From CBDUQP01 sp965369385 (lineage in GTDB: Bacteria; Planctomycetota; Phycisphaerae; SM23-33): 61,368 nt of DNA. Positions 34,967-44,153 of this stretch are shown here, one piece after another (position 1 is the first letter of the stretch; every line of letters begins with the position of its first letter). Location of the stretch: the NCBI GenBank assembly GCA_965369385.1, contig CBDUQP010000004.1:1-61368 (forward strand), in the 5' to 3' direction. A program made the position numbers and the translations under genes. Under the pieces are notes generated by a model. That model did no database searches and was not told where the DNA came from. It saw nothing but the letters and a program-made list of their open reading frames with translations.

Positions 34967-37120
34967 CTAGAACTCGGACAGGCTCTCATCGTCCGCGTCC
35001 ATCGGGATTACCTGTTCCGCGTTGGGAGCGGCGGCGAGTTGATAGCTCGTAGCGGGTATAGCTGAAGCCTTGGGGCGTTCCGTCGGGATCGAAGCCTTGT
35101 CAGCCTTGAACTGGGCGGAGCGTTGAGGCTGCCTGCCCGATGCTGTCTTGGCCTTCGCACCGAGCGCCACGGCGTTGAGACGCTCGACCAGCGACTTCAG
35201 TTCCTCGGCCTGGGAGAACAGTTCTTCTGACGCCGATGCCGACTCTTCGGCGTTGGCGGCGTTAGACTGTGTCACCTGGTCCATCTGGCTTACAGCACTG
35301 TTGATCTGCGCGATGCCGTCGGCCTGCTCGTTGCTGGCCGTTGCAATCTCGGCCACCAGATCGTTCACCTTCTTGTTGCCCGCCGCGATCTCTTCCAGCG
35401 TGTCGCCAACTTCCTTGCTGATGTTAACGCCGTTGTTGGCGTTCTTGACCGACTCTTCGATCATGTCAGCGGTGTTGCGAGCGGCTTCCGCGGAGCGCTG
35501 GGCGAGGTTGCGAACTTCTTCGGCTACCACTGCGAAACCCTTGCCCGCTTCGCCGGCGCGAGCTGCTTCGACGGCTGCGTTGAGGGCAAGCAGGTTCGTC
35601 TGGAAAGCGATCTCGTCAATCGTCTTGACGATCTTTGCGGTCTCATCGGAAGACGTCTTGATATCGCCAATGGCCTTGTCCATGCGTTCCATGGCTTCGC
35701 CGCCCTTATCGGCAGCGGCACTTGCCTGGCTGGCGAGAGCTTTTGCTTCGTTGGCGTTAGCGGCATTCTGCTTGGTCATCGAGCCCATCTCTTCGACGCT
35801 GGCGCCGGTTTCTTCGATGGCGGCCGCCTGTTCGGAAGAACCCTGGGCGAGCGACTGGCTGGCTGACGAGACCTGGCTGGCGGCAGAGGCGGTCTGCTCC
35901 GCGCCGGATCGCAATTGCACGACAATCCGCAGAATCCTACCTGTCAGGCCCGTGGCTACGAACAACCACATCATAGTAGCCACCACTACGCCCACGGCAA
36001 CCACAGACAGCAGGATGATGTTGCTCTGGGCGCCAAGAGCAAGGACCTCGTCGCGGGCTTCGTGGAATTCGTCCGAATAGGAGCCAACCCCGATAATCCA
36101 GTCCCACGGCTTGAAATGCATGATGCGGGCGGTCTTGAGGCGGGCCTCGGCGTCTCCCTTGTTCTTCCACGGGTACTGCTGCTCGGCGATCTCGCCGGAC
36201 TTCAGGGCGTTGGCTTTATTCACGATCTCCTGGATGAAGAGCGAGCCGTTGCTGTCCTTGGCCTTCCAGATATTCTCTCCGTCGCGTTTGCCGCCACTGG
36301 AGATCACATAGTTGCCCTTGGAATCCAGCACGAACACGTACCCGGTCTTTCCGACCTTGATGTTCCTGATCTCCTGGCGGAGGAACGTCCCCGACTCCTG
36401 CGGCACACCAACGTAAAGGACACCGACTATCTCCTTGTTGTCCTTATTGCGGATCGGCTCGTAGGCCGTGATGTACCACTTGTTGACAACATACGCCCTG
36501 CCGACGAACGTCTCGCCACGCAGTACCTTGCTGAGTACCGGATTGGGCTTGCCGTCCGGGTTGATGGCAGGGATATATGTGCCGATGGCTCGCGAACCAT
36601 CGAGCTTCGCGACGTTCGTTCCCACCCGCAGCATATCACCTGCCGAATTCATGCGCTGGAAGATCGTGCAGGTACTGCCGACCAGCCCCTTGACCTCGTC
36701 AACGATCGGCGTAGCCGTTTTCGTGGAGCGGTTCTGTCCGAGCCACTTTCCGCCCACCTTCATTTTCGGCAGGGAAATCGCCGTCGCCCGCTTGGTGTAC
36801 TGGTTGATGGCAGACCACTGGGCTGCGTTCTTGGGGTCCAGTTCGGCTCCGCCGGCCTTGGCGACAAGGTCCCGAGCCACGTTAAGATCGGAGACTACCT
36901 TGTGCTCCAGCAAGTCCTGCTGGGTTCGGCACATGGCATTCACGCCCTTGACTGTGTGGTCGAGGTCGGTGTAGGCCAACTCGGTGCAACCCACTTCGAC
37001 CGCTTCAGCCATGCGACCGTTCTGATAATACGCGACCGCCGCAATCAGCACGAGCGGAGTCAACGTAAGAATGATTCCCACCGACAGCAGTCTGGCGCGA
37101 AGGGTTAACTTTCTGAACAT
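34967..37120 (-). CDS. methyl-accepting chemotaxis protein with Cache-type sensor
   Basis: Chemoreceptor of 717 aa. First membrane helix at about 12-30, a long periplasmic sensor of the Cache type (about 35-365; FVGRAYVVNKWYITAYEPI, GVLYVGVPQE and RIMHFKPWDWIIGVGSY), and a second helix at about 370-393. The cytoplasmic coiled-coil signalling domain has the conserved tip FAVVAEEVRNLAQRSAEAAR near residue 535. A recognisable HAMP motif is weak. The C-terminus (DDESLSEF) is not a CheR pentapeptide. Ligand unknown. No che genes are in the window; the receptor would feed CheA/CheW encoded elsewhere. Confidence 0.95.
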   Translation of the reverse strand: MFRKLTLRARLLSVGIILTLTPLVLIAAVAYYQNGRMAEAVEVGCTELAYTDLDHTVKGVNAMCRTQQDLLEHKVVSDLNVARDLVAKAGGAELDPKNAAQWSAINQYTKRATAISLPKMKVGGKWLGQNRSTKTATPIVDEVKGLVGSTCTIFQRMNSAGDMLRVGTNVAKLDGSRAIGTYIPAINPDGKPNPVLSKVLRGETFVGRAYVVNKWYITAYEPIRNKDNKEIVGVLYVGVPQESGTFLRQEIRNIKVGKTGYVFVLDSKGNYVISSGGKRDGENIWKAKDSNGSLFIQEIVNKANALKSGEIAEQQYPWKNKGDAEARLKTARIMHFKPWDWIIGVGSYSDEFHEARDEVLALGAQSNIILLSVVAVGVVVATMMWLFVATGLTGRILRIVVQLRSGAEQTASAASQVSSASQSLAQGSSEQAAAIEETGASVEEMGSMTKQNAANANEAKALASQASAAADKGGEAMERMDKAIGDIKTSSDETAKIVKTIDEIAFQTNLLALNAAVEAARAGEAGKGFAVVAEEVRNLAQRSAEAARNTADMIEESVKNANNGVNISKEVGDTLEEIAAGNKKVNDLVAEIATASNEQADGIAQINSAVSQMDQVTQSNAANAEESASASEELFSQAEELKSLVERLNAVALGAKAKTASGRQPQRSAQFKADKASIPTERPKASAIPATSYQLAAAPNAEQVIPMDADDESLSEF

Positions 37121-37872
37121 GTCTCGTCTCCTGTCTACAATGCCTGATGGTGGCGCACACCGGATGCGCCGCCCATATGCTCTGATCTTTCACAATTAGT
37201 CCGCCGAATCGGCCTGCTGCCCACATAGGCAGGTCTTGCAAACAGCAAAACCGGAATCCGCGATACGTGCCCGGGATTCCTGATCTCTGTTCTGAAGCTT
37301 CTCGCCGCACTGCATACCCATTCGACCCAACGCCCATATCGGCAAGGCAAGATGGAGCATTCATTAATAGGACACAACCCTAGGCGTGGATCCCGTCCCC
37401 TTTCGAGCAAAGAGATGGCTCGGAGTTCCGTATCGCCAGACCTGCCGCCGGCAAACGGACCGCTTTTCCCCTTTCGCGACAATTGGTTAGGATCAATGCC
37501 CATCGAAAACAGCTCCAATATCCAACCGCCTCGATAGGACTTATGAATTATTTTGCAACTATTTCTCGATATGAACTCCACGGCCGGAATTACACCGTAA
37601 TCTACCCGCTCGCCGAGCAAGATCGCCCCCTGCCATCGCACTGAACAACTCCCGTCACAATCACCACAATACCTGGCCAGTGAAACACCCATATCCTACT
37701 AATAAATGGCATTCACCCAGCTTTTCAATTGGCGGACTCACCTGTCACGCCTGAGAGTTGAATCCCCCAATGCCCGTCCCGCCGGGCGGACAGGTCACCT
37801 GCGATCCGACCACAGGAAGACCTCACCTTGCACGCCAATCCGCACGTCAACCCGCCGCCGACGCCTGCCACA
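37121..37872. other. long 5' region of the chemoreceptor gene
   Basis: About 750 nt between the radical SAM 3' end and the chemoreceptor start, both on the minus strand. Apart from a possible flagellar-type promoter (37336-37362) and several small hairpins, for example ggc...cggaactccg...gcc on the minus strand near 37425, I see no gene or known riboswitch. Confidence 0.45.
37336..37362 (-). promoter_or_regulatory. possible sigma-28 (FliA)-type promoter
   Basis: On the minus strand GCCGATAT (consensus GCCGATAA) is preceded 15 nt upstream by GAAT (consensus TAAA). The -10 fits well, the -35 poorly. It lies about 215 nt before the chemoreceptor start, a gene class often under this sigma factor. 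Confidence 0.3.
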
Positions 37873-39393
37873 CTATGCCCTGGCCAGCGCTGCCTCACTG
37901 CGGGCCAGCGCCTTGAGGTGCTTGTCGAAGAACTTTCGATAATGGAAACCGTATATCGCGAACGTAACCGCATACGGGAACATGCGAGGCCGGCAGAACA
38001 GTGCCCACAACAGCAGCCGCCAATAGTGCACACGCTCTTTGCCTATCACGCCCAGACGGATGATAGACTTCAGCAGTGCGCCGATATGCGATGGTCTTAA
38101 CCTGAACCGGCGAGTAGGACCGCCTGTAGAACTCTTCAGCGATTTCAGGACCCGCTGGTAATACGGGCCCAACGAATACAACCCGCGTATTACGCTCGCG
38201 TAACCCTCTATCAGCACATCCCTGTCCATCTTCGGCACAAAGTTCATGGAGAAATCCGTATTGTCGCCGGAAATGTCACCCACCATCCGCCCCTCCTGCA
38301 GCATGCGTTTGTGAAGCCGCGTGTTGCGAGGCGCGTTCAGCAGGCCAACCATCGCACTTACAATCCCCGATTCCTGAATGAAGCCCACAAGCTTCTCGAA
38401 TATCGCCGCGGGATCGTTATCGAACCCGAGGATAAACCCCGCAGTAACATCCAGGCCCGCGGCCTTTATCTGACGCACGGACTCAAGCATATCCCGACCC
38501 GTATTCTGTATCTTCGCGCACTCGACCAGCGATTCGTCATGGGGAGTTTCTATCCCAATAAACACGCCATCAAAGCCGGCTGCCACCATCATCTTCATGA
38601 GTTCGGGATCGTCACAAATATCTATCGACGCCTCCGTCTGAATTATAAACGGATTCCCGTGTGCGTTCGACCACTCGATCATCGCCGGCAGAACATCCCG
38701 CTTCAACTTGGCGCGATTCCCGATGAAGTTATCATCCACCAGAAACAGATCGCCCCGCCACCCGTGCGAGTAAAGACTCTCCAGCTCCAACACTACCTGC
38801 TCGGCGCTCTTCGTGCGAACCTTCCGCCCGTACAGCACCGATATGTCGCAAAACTCGCAGTCATAGGGACACCCACGCGAGTACTGCAGGTTCATCGTCA
38901 CATATGCCTTCATATTCACCAGGCTCCACATAGGAACCGGCGTCTCGACTACATCGGCGAACTGGTCCGACTTATACACCCGCTTGGCCTCGCCTCTGGC
39001 CAGATCATCCAGGAATGGTGCCAGCGTGATTTCCGCTTCGTTCAGCACCAGGTGGTCTATGTCGTTGAAGTCTTCCGGATACGCGGTAAACAGCGGGCCG
39101 CCGGCCACGATCTTCACGCCGAACGCCTTGCAGCGAGCCGCTACTTCGTACACGGATTCCTTCTGCACTATCATCGCGCTGATGAATACTACATCCGCCC
39201 ATCGCAGATCCTTGTCCCGCAGCGAACGAACATTCATATCAGCCAGACGCTTGTCCCAAGACTCGGGAAGCATCGCCGCTACAGTGAGTAATCCCAGTGG
39301 CGGCTGGGTGGCCTTGCGAGAGATAAACTTGAGGGCATGCTCATAACCCCAGAATGACCCCGGATACTTCGGATTAACGAGGAGAACGTTCAT
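37873..39393 (-). CDS. B12-binding radical SAM protein (DUF4070 type, HpnP-like)
   Basis: Protein of 506 aa. The ATG at 39393 follows CAGGAG; the frame continues upstream to 39471 without support. The N-terminal ~130 residues form a cobalamin-binding-type domain (NVLLVNPKYPGSFWGYEHAL, then KATQPPLGLLTVAAMLPESW and VVFISAMIVQKESVYEVA). The radical SAM cluster motif is RGCPYDCEFCDISVLYGR near residue 170, followed by DLFLVDDNFIGN and GFDGVFIGIETPHDESL. A DUF4070-like C-terminal part follows. Relatives methylate or rearrange unactivated carbons, including hopanoid C2 methylation, but the substrate here is unknown. No hopanoid genes are adjacent. Confidence 0.9.
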   Translation of the reverse strand: MNVLLVNPKYPGSFWGYEHALKFISRKATQPPLGLLTVAAMLPESWDKRLADMNVRSLRDKDLRWADVVFISAMIVQKESVYEVAARCKAFGVKIVAGGPLFTAYPEDFNDIDHLVLNEAEITLAPFLDDLARGEAKRVYKSDQFADVVETPVPMWSLVNMKAYVTMNLQYSRGCPYDCEFCDISVLYGRKVRTKSAEQVVLELESLYSHGWRGDLFLVDDNFIGNRAKLKRDVLPAMIEWSNAHGNPFIIQTEASIDICDDPELMKMMVAAGFDGVFIGIETPHDESLVECAKIQNTGRDMLESVRQIKAAGLDVTAGFILGFDNDPAAIFEKLVGFIQESGIVSAMVGLLNAPRNTRLHKRMLQEGRMVGDISGDNTDFSMNFVPKMDRDVLIEGYASVIRGLYSLGPYYQRVLKSLKSSTGGPTRRFRLRPSHIGALLKSIIRLGVIGKERVHYWRLLLWALFCRPRMFPYAVTFAIYGFHYRKFFDKHLKALARSEAALARA

Positions 39394-40091
39394 TACATCT
39401 CCTGTCTGTAAGTTGCCTGTTGAGACACCGATCATTACTGAATCGCAGCGTCGGCTACCCTGCACCTTCACAACCTACCCATTAAGTGCACGCACCGCCA
39501 GACAAGAATCTCATCCCCAACTGCACGCTACGAAGTGGGAAATCTGCGATGCTGCGAAATGGTGCAAATTGTTACACAATCTCAATATTTGCATCATTGC
39601 GGAAAATCGTTATGTGTTTTGCATGACAGCCGTTATCACGATAATGCAAAATTCGCGTGTCCATATGCGCCACATGTGTGTTTTCTGCGTTCTTGCGTGC
39701 TTATCGCACGTGCGAGGCCAAACAATTTCCAATCGCCTGCATCATATTGGTTATGGTCGGTCAGTATATAGATATATGACTGTGCCCTGCATAGCTTCAG
39801 CGACGCAGGGTCGCGATCCCGGTGTACGTCCAGACAGGCCAAGACCAGCGCGGGCGACCACACTGATTTGGCGACAAACGCAAAGGGCAATAGCTGAGAT
39901 TATCAAGACGCGTTAAGCCTCTGGACTACCGCGCAGCCAGTGGGTATAGTTCCTGCTTGAAAGGGATTGGTCGGCGGGCGTGAAGCTCGCAGGCGGCTGG
40001 GCGCGCGTTACTGCATCAGACGCGGGCAGACATGGATTGTCCGCAGTGACCGGCAATTCCAAAGCGTTTTACGCCTTTGGAGTACAAAAGA
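39394..40091. other. intergenic, no gene recognised
   Basis: About 700 nt between the divergent radical SAM and winged-helix genes. A plus-strand open frame (39413-39916) lacks a ribosome site and recognisable motifs. Promoters for both genes should lie here, but none stands out. Confidence 0.5.
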
Positions 40092-40529
40092 ATGGTATTC
40101 TCACTTCAACAATTCAAGGCCGCTCGCAGACGCAAACGGATCATCGGGATTCTGGCGTTCTGGGCAGGGTTATTCCTGTTCCTGCTGGACGTATTCACCT
40201 CATTCCCAACGCCCATCAGGGGTGCGTTCACCCTGTGGTGGCTGGCAGTCATTGCGATTGGCGGAATAATGTGGATGGCATCCAAGCGTCTACCGCTGGA
40301 AGAAACCGTCGAAATCGCACGCAAGCCCCTATATGGCGGCGAGCTGATGGTGACCAACCTCACCGGCGAACTGAACACCAACCTGTCCACCGCAGAGAAG
40401 ATACTGAAAGCACTTGAAGCCAAGGGATACGCACGTCGTGAAGATCGCGGCGAAACCAGTGTCTGGGTGTTCCCGGAAGTCAAACAGACTCCACCATCAT
40501 CAACTACCGATTCGCAGCGATGGAACTGA
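40092..40529 (+). CDS. two-TM protein with C-terminal winged-helix-like domain
   Basis: Protein of 145 aa. A basic N-terminus (FSLQQFKAARRRKR) is followed by two hydrophobic helices (about 21-43 and 52-72; IIGILAFWAGLFLFLLDVF and FTLWWLAVIAIGGIMWMA). The cytosolic C-terminal part (about 85-140) reads GELMVTNLTGELNTNLSTAE, then KILKALEAKGYARRE and SVWVFPEV. This resembles a winged-helix DNA-binding or protein-binding domain. The start ATG 40092 has GGAG about 10 nt upstream. It precedes two SPFH genes on the same strand by 170 nt, and a shared role at the membrane is plausible inference. Confidence 0.65.
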   Translation: MVFSLQQFKAARRRKRIIGILAFWAGLFLFLLDVFTSFPTPIRGAFTLWWLAVIAIGGIMWMASKRLPLEETVEIARKPLYGGELMVTNLTGELNTNLSTAEKILKALEAKGYARREDRGETSVWVFPEVKQTPPSSTTDSQRWN

Positions 40530-40698
40530 TTACGCCTTGGCGGCGAGTTACGCCTGGGCTGCGAGACTCAGCGGCCGGAGCTTTTGCAGAGTCATTGTCC
40601 TGGCGATATGCGTCGGGATAGATCGCGAATCTAACCTGTCTAAACAAACACACGAAGAGAATTCCCGTTTCCGGAATTGTTGAAAGAAGGATTAGAAC

Positions 40699-42336
40699 AT
40701 GAAGATAGTCTGGCCAAAACGCAATGACGGCGGCCTGGACGATTATGGCATCAGTCCCCTTGTAATCGCGAAGTATGGCGGCATGGCGATAGCGATAGTC
40801 ATAGTAGCAGCGGTGCTGTTCGTCTGGTTCCAATGCCGCATAGACGTAGCCAAGGGGCAGTTTGTACTGCTCATGAAGAAGACGGGCAAGGACATCACCA
40901 ACGTAATGGAGCTTGCCCCCGACCTGGACTACAAGGGCCCGCAGTTTGAGCTGCTCAAGGAAGGAAGACACTTCCGCAATCCGTGGACGTGGCACTGGAA
41001 TGCCCCCCAGGACGCTACGATCATAGAAAACGGCCACGTGGGCATACTCACGCGTCTGTACGGTGATCCGATCACGCCTGACCAGGTGATCGCGATGAAG
41101 AACAACGAGAAAGGCATCCTTGAGATGCCACTCAAGCCGGGCAGGCACTACATCAACACATGGGCTTACGATATCAAGACTGTGCCCATGGTACGTATCG
41201 CGCCGGGGTATGTGGGCATCGTAACAAGGCGTGTCGGCCGAAAGCCGAAAGACTCAAACGTGTTCGTCGTTAACAAGGGCGAACGAGGCACGCAGAAGCA
41301 GTGGCTCAAGCCGGGCACGCACGTGGAATTCTCGAATGTCTATGTCTACACCGTTACTCCGATCAACACTACCAGCCAGAAGTTCGAGATGGCCGGCAAG
41401 TATGGCGTCACATTCCCCTCGCTTTACGGATTTGACATCAAGGTGGAAGGCACCGTGGAATGGGCACCCGAGAAGGATAAGCTGCCCGAGCTGTTCGTGA
41501 AGTATGTGGACGCGGAGGACCTGAGGGCCTCGGGCGGACTGAACAACTTCGAACGCAAGCTGATCCTGCCATTCGCCAGATCATACTTCCGCACGGTCGG
41601 CGGCCAGTACCGGGCAGTCGACTTCATCACCGGTAACACCCGTATCGTGGTTCAAAAGCGGGTCGAAGAGAAGCTGCGGGAATCATGCAGGAACGAAGGC
41701 ATACACATCAAGTCATTCGTGATTCGCGAAACCAAACCCCCCATCGACATACGCTCACAATACGAACGACGTGAACTGGCGATGCGGCAGAAGGATCAAT
41801 TCTCCAAGGAAATCGAAACCGCAATCGGAACGCCGATCCTTGGTAAGGACGGCAAGCCCGTGCTGGACAAGAACAAGCAGCCAATGCTGGACGGCGGCAG
41901 GCTGGCGATGGCCATTCAGGAACGCCAGAAAGACCGCGAGAGCAAGCTGGGCAAGGTCAGACAGAAGATAGCCACGAACGTTCGAGCGGCTGAGCAGTAC
42001 CGCGGAGTCGAAGTGACCAAGGCAAGACGAAAGTTGGAAGTCGCACGTATCCAACTCGAAGCAGCCAAGGACCGCGCGGCCCAGGTGCTCGCCAAAGGCA
42101 AGGCTGCCGCAGCAGTTGAGGTCATGGGGCACAAGGCCGAAGCCGAAGGCGTGCGTGCCAAGATCGGCGCATTTGGGACTGGCAACAGGTATGCCGAATA
42201 CCAACTCATTATGAGACTAGCGCCTGGCATTCAGAAGATATTGTCGAACACCAATGGCCCGTTCGCCAAGCTGTTTGAGCGGTTCTCGGCAATCAGCAGC
42301 GATTCCACAAACACCACGGCCCCCGCCGGCAAATAA
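40699..42336 (+). CDS. SPFH/band 7 membrane protein, first of a tandem pair
   Basis: Protein of 545 aa. A cytosolic N-terminal stretch is followed by one membrane helix (about 29-52, MAIAIVIVAAVLFVWF). Band 7-type segments follow: GQFVLLMKKTGKDI, KNNEKGILEMPLKPGRHYIN, PMVRIAPGYVGIVTRRVGRK, then FDIKVEGTVEWAPEKD and a coiled coil rich in Ala/Lys/Glu (about 370-480). The C-terminus (YQLIMRLAPGIQKILS) may be an oligomerisation helix. SPFH proteins such as HflK/HflC and flotillin form large membrane cages that control proteases or lipid domains. GAAGGA precedes the ATG. The second SPFH gene follows after 32 nt; a mixed ring is likely but not shown. Confidence 0.88.
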   Translation: MKIVWPKRNDGGLDDYGISPLVIAKYGGMAIAIVIVAAVLFVWFQCRIDVAKGQFVLLMKKTGKDITNVMELAPDLDYKGPQFELLKEGRHFRNPWTWHWNAPQDATIIENGHVGILTRLYGDPITPDQVIAMKNNEKGILEMPLKPGRHYINTWAYDIKTVPMVRIAPGYVGIVTRRVGRKPKDSNVFVVNKGERGTQKQWLKPGTHVEFSNVYVYTVTPINTTSQKFEMAGKYGVTFPSLYGFDIKVEGTVEWAPEKDKLPELFVKYVDAEDLRASGGLNNFERKLILPFARSYFRTVGGQYRAVDFITGNTRIVVQKRVEEKLRESCRNEGIHIKSFVIRETKPPIDIRSQYERRELAMRQKDQFSKEIETAIGTPILGKDGKPVLDKNKQPMLDGGRLAMAIQERQKDRESKLGKVRQKIATNVRAAEQYRGVEVTKARRKLEVARIQLEAAKDRAAQVLAKGKAAAAVEVMGHKAEAEGVRAKIGAFGTGNRYAEYQLIMRLAPGIQKILSNTNGPFAKLFERFSAISSDSTNTTAPAGK

Positions 42337-42368
42337 CCCCGCCAAAGCGGCCAATGGAGTAAATAGAT

Positions 42369-43835
42369 ATGCTTGAAAAAATAGTCATTGCAGTTCTAGC
42401 GGTGGTTCTGGTGCTGGTAGTCGTTGTGGGCGGTTGGACAGCGGCCTGCTACAACTACTGCCCGCCCGGCAGCTCGCTACAGATAACCAACAAGACCGGC
42501 AAGTCCGGAGCAGACGGAAGATACGCCAAGGAAGACCAGATGGGCGTAAGGGAACAGATGCTGGGCCCGGGACGCCACTTCTGGAACCCCTGGAACTACA
42601 CGCTGGGACAAGTGCGAAACATCAAGGTCGAGCCCGGAATGGTCTGCGTAGTGATGAACAAGATCGGCAAGAAGATTTCCGATACTGACAGGTTCCTCGC
42701 CCGACCCGACGAAAAAGGCACGCAGATGGAAGTGCTGACGCCGGGTATCTGGCGTATCAACACCTTCGGCCAGACGGTTAAGCCCGTGCCCGCAATCGAG
42801 ATCAAACCTGGATACGTTGGCGTGCAGACACTCCAGGGGCTTGGTGGTGGCAAGGACGGCAAGGGAATTCTGCCTACCGTTCTTCAGCCCGGCTATTACA
42901 ACATCAATCCCGAAGAGCGTCGCGTGGACCCGGTGGAGATCGGTTATCGCGTCTGGCCGTCCACGGCTGCCTTGAAGAAATCCGGCGTAACCTTCCCGCT
43001 GGCAGACGGAAAACAGATGACGCTCGAGTTCACGGTGGTTTGGGGCATCTTCCCAAAGGAAGCCCCCCGCATCATCCGTGAATACGGCGGAATCGACAAG
43101 GTGGAAAAGAAGGTCATCGAGCCGCAGGTTATGAGTATCTGCAAGAATGCGGGATCAAACCTCACGACACAGCAGTTCATCCAGGGAAAGACCCGTCAGG
43201 AATTCCAGGAGAAGGTGACCGAGTCGCTCAAGAAGATCGGCGAGGAAAAGGGTATCCACTTCATGATCGCGCTTGTCCGCGGGTTCCATGCAGACGAGAC
43301 AATCAGGAAGACCATCCAGGCCCAAAAGATTGCCGAAGAAGAGAAAATTACCCTCAAAATCGAGCAGCAACGCGGGAAAGTAGCCGCTGAGCTTGAAAAG
43401 GCCGAACGCAAACTCCAGATCGCCCTCAGCGACTTCGACGCGGAAACCGAAGCCAAGGTTCAGGAAGAGAACGAAAAGGGCATAAAGAAGGCCGCCGAGA
43501 TCCAGGCCCTGGCCAATCGCGAAGTGGCCGCTCTCCAGAGGCAATCTGCCGAGCTCGACGCCCAAATCACACGAATCGCCGGACAAGCCCGGGCCGATGT
43601 GATCGAAGCAACGAAACGTGCCGAAGCTACCCGCCTCGAACTGCTCATCAAGGCGTACGGTGGAGCAACTCCCTATAACCTGGCGACGTTCGCCGAGTAT
43701 CTGCCCAAAGATATCCAGATCGAATATCGCTACGCAGGCGAGGGTACCTTCTGGACAGATGCAGCGGGATCAATGAAGGATAACGCAGCAAAGGTAATCC
43801 TCAACGACAAGAATAACGCACGCGGTAAGCCATAA
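42369..43835 (+). CDS. SPFH/band 7 membrane protein, second of a tandem pair
   Basis: Protein of 488 aa. An N-terminal membrane helix (about 4-25, IVIAVLAVVLVLVVVVGGW) is followed by CYNYCPPGSSLQITNKTGKS, a repeated band 7 core (EPGMVCVVMNKIGKKISD, GTQMEVLTPGIWRINTFGQT, PAIEIKPGYVGVQTLQG and QMTLEFTVVWGI), and a long coiled coil (about 315-440, rich in Glu/Lys/Ala). The architecture parallels the preceding gene, but the sequences differ clearly, as in HflK/HflC pairs. The internal repeat of the GxxxVLxPGxxxxN pattern is notable. A strong terminator follows 75 nt after the stop. Confidence 0.88.
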   Translation: MLEKIVIAVLAVVLVLVVVVGGWTAACYNYCPPGSSLQITNKTGKSGADGRYAKEDQMGVREQMLGPGRHFWNPWNYTLGQVRNIKVEPGMVCVVMNKIGKKISDTDRFLARPDEKGTQMEVLTPGIWRINTFGQTVKPVPAIEIKPGYVGVQTLQGLGGGKDGKGILPTVLQPGYYNINPEERRVDPVEIGYRVWPSTAALKKSGVTFPLADGKQMTLEFTVVWGIFPKEAPRIIREYGGIDKVEKKVIEPQVMSICKNAGSNLTTQQFIQGKTRQEFQEKVTESLKKIGEEKGIHFMIALVRGFHADETIRKTIQAQKIAEEEKITLKIEQQRGKVAAELEKAERKLQIALSDFDAETEAKVQEENEKGIKKAAEIQALANREVAALQRQSAELDAQITRIAGQARADVIEATKRAEATRLELLIKAYGGATPYNLATFAEYLPKDIQIEYRYAGEGTFWTDAAGSMKDNAAKVILNDKNNARGKP

Positions 43836-43909
43836 CGCCAGCATCAGGCCATGACGGCTGATCTTCAGCCGGCCTGGCGAAGAAGCGTTTTAGCGCTTTT
43901 CGTATAGAA

Positions 43910-43950
43910 TGTCCCCGATACGCCAAATCATCGGCGTATCGGGGACATTT
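43910..43950 (+). terminator. strong hairpin terminator
   Basis: Perfect 15-bp stem tgtccccgatacgcc / ggcgtatcggggaca with a short loop and following TT, downstream of the SPFH pair. Confidence 0.85.
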
Positions 43951-44003
43951 GCTGCGCATTGACGGCCGGCTGCCCCCTTCCGAATTTTCTCTAAAACAGC
44001 CCC

Positions 44004-44032
44004 TTGACCTGGCCTTTCGGAGTTGGTATGTT
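44004..44032 (+). promoter_or_regulatory. sigma-70-type promoter of pckG
   Basis: TTGACC (44004-44009), 17-nt spacer, TATGTT (44027-44032). Just past the SPFH terminator and about 120 nt before the pckG ATG. Confidence 0.6.
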
Positions 44033-44153
44033 CTGACAGCGGAAGTTTTGATTTTAACATCAACTGGACCAGCTTGTCGCCTGTCCCTGTGGCGATTGAA
44101 CTGGCCCAATATTTTTGCGCTAGCTTTGGCGCTAACCTCTAACTGGAAGTATC

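Noticed and set aside
37380..37540. Possible riboswitch in the chemoreceptor leader
   Set aside because: Several hairpins and a gaaaggggacggg segment are present on the minus strand, but they do not match the conserved cores of the c-di-GMP, cobalamin or SAM classes that I compared.
39413..39916. 167-codon plus-strand frame before the winged-helix gene
   Set aside because: No ribosome site, no motif, atypical composition.
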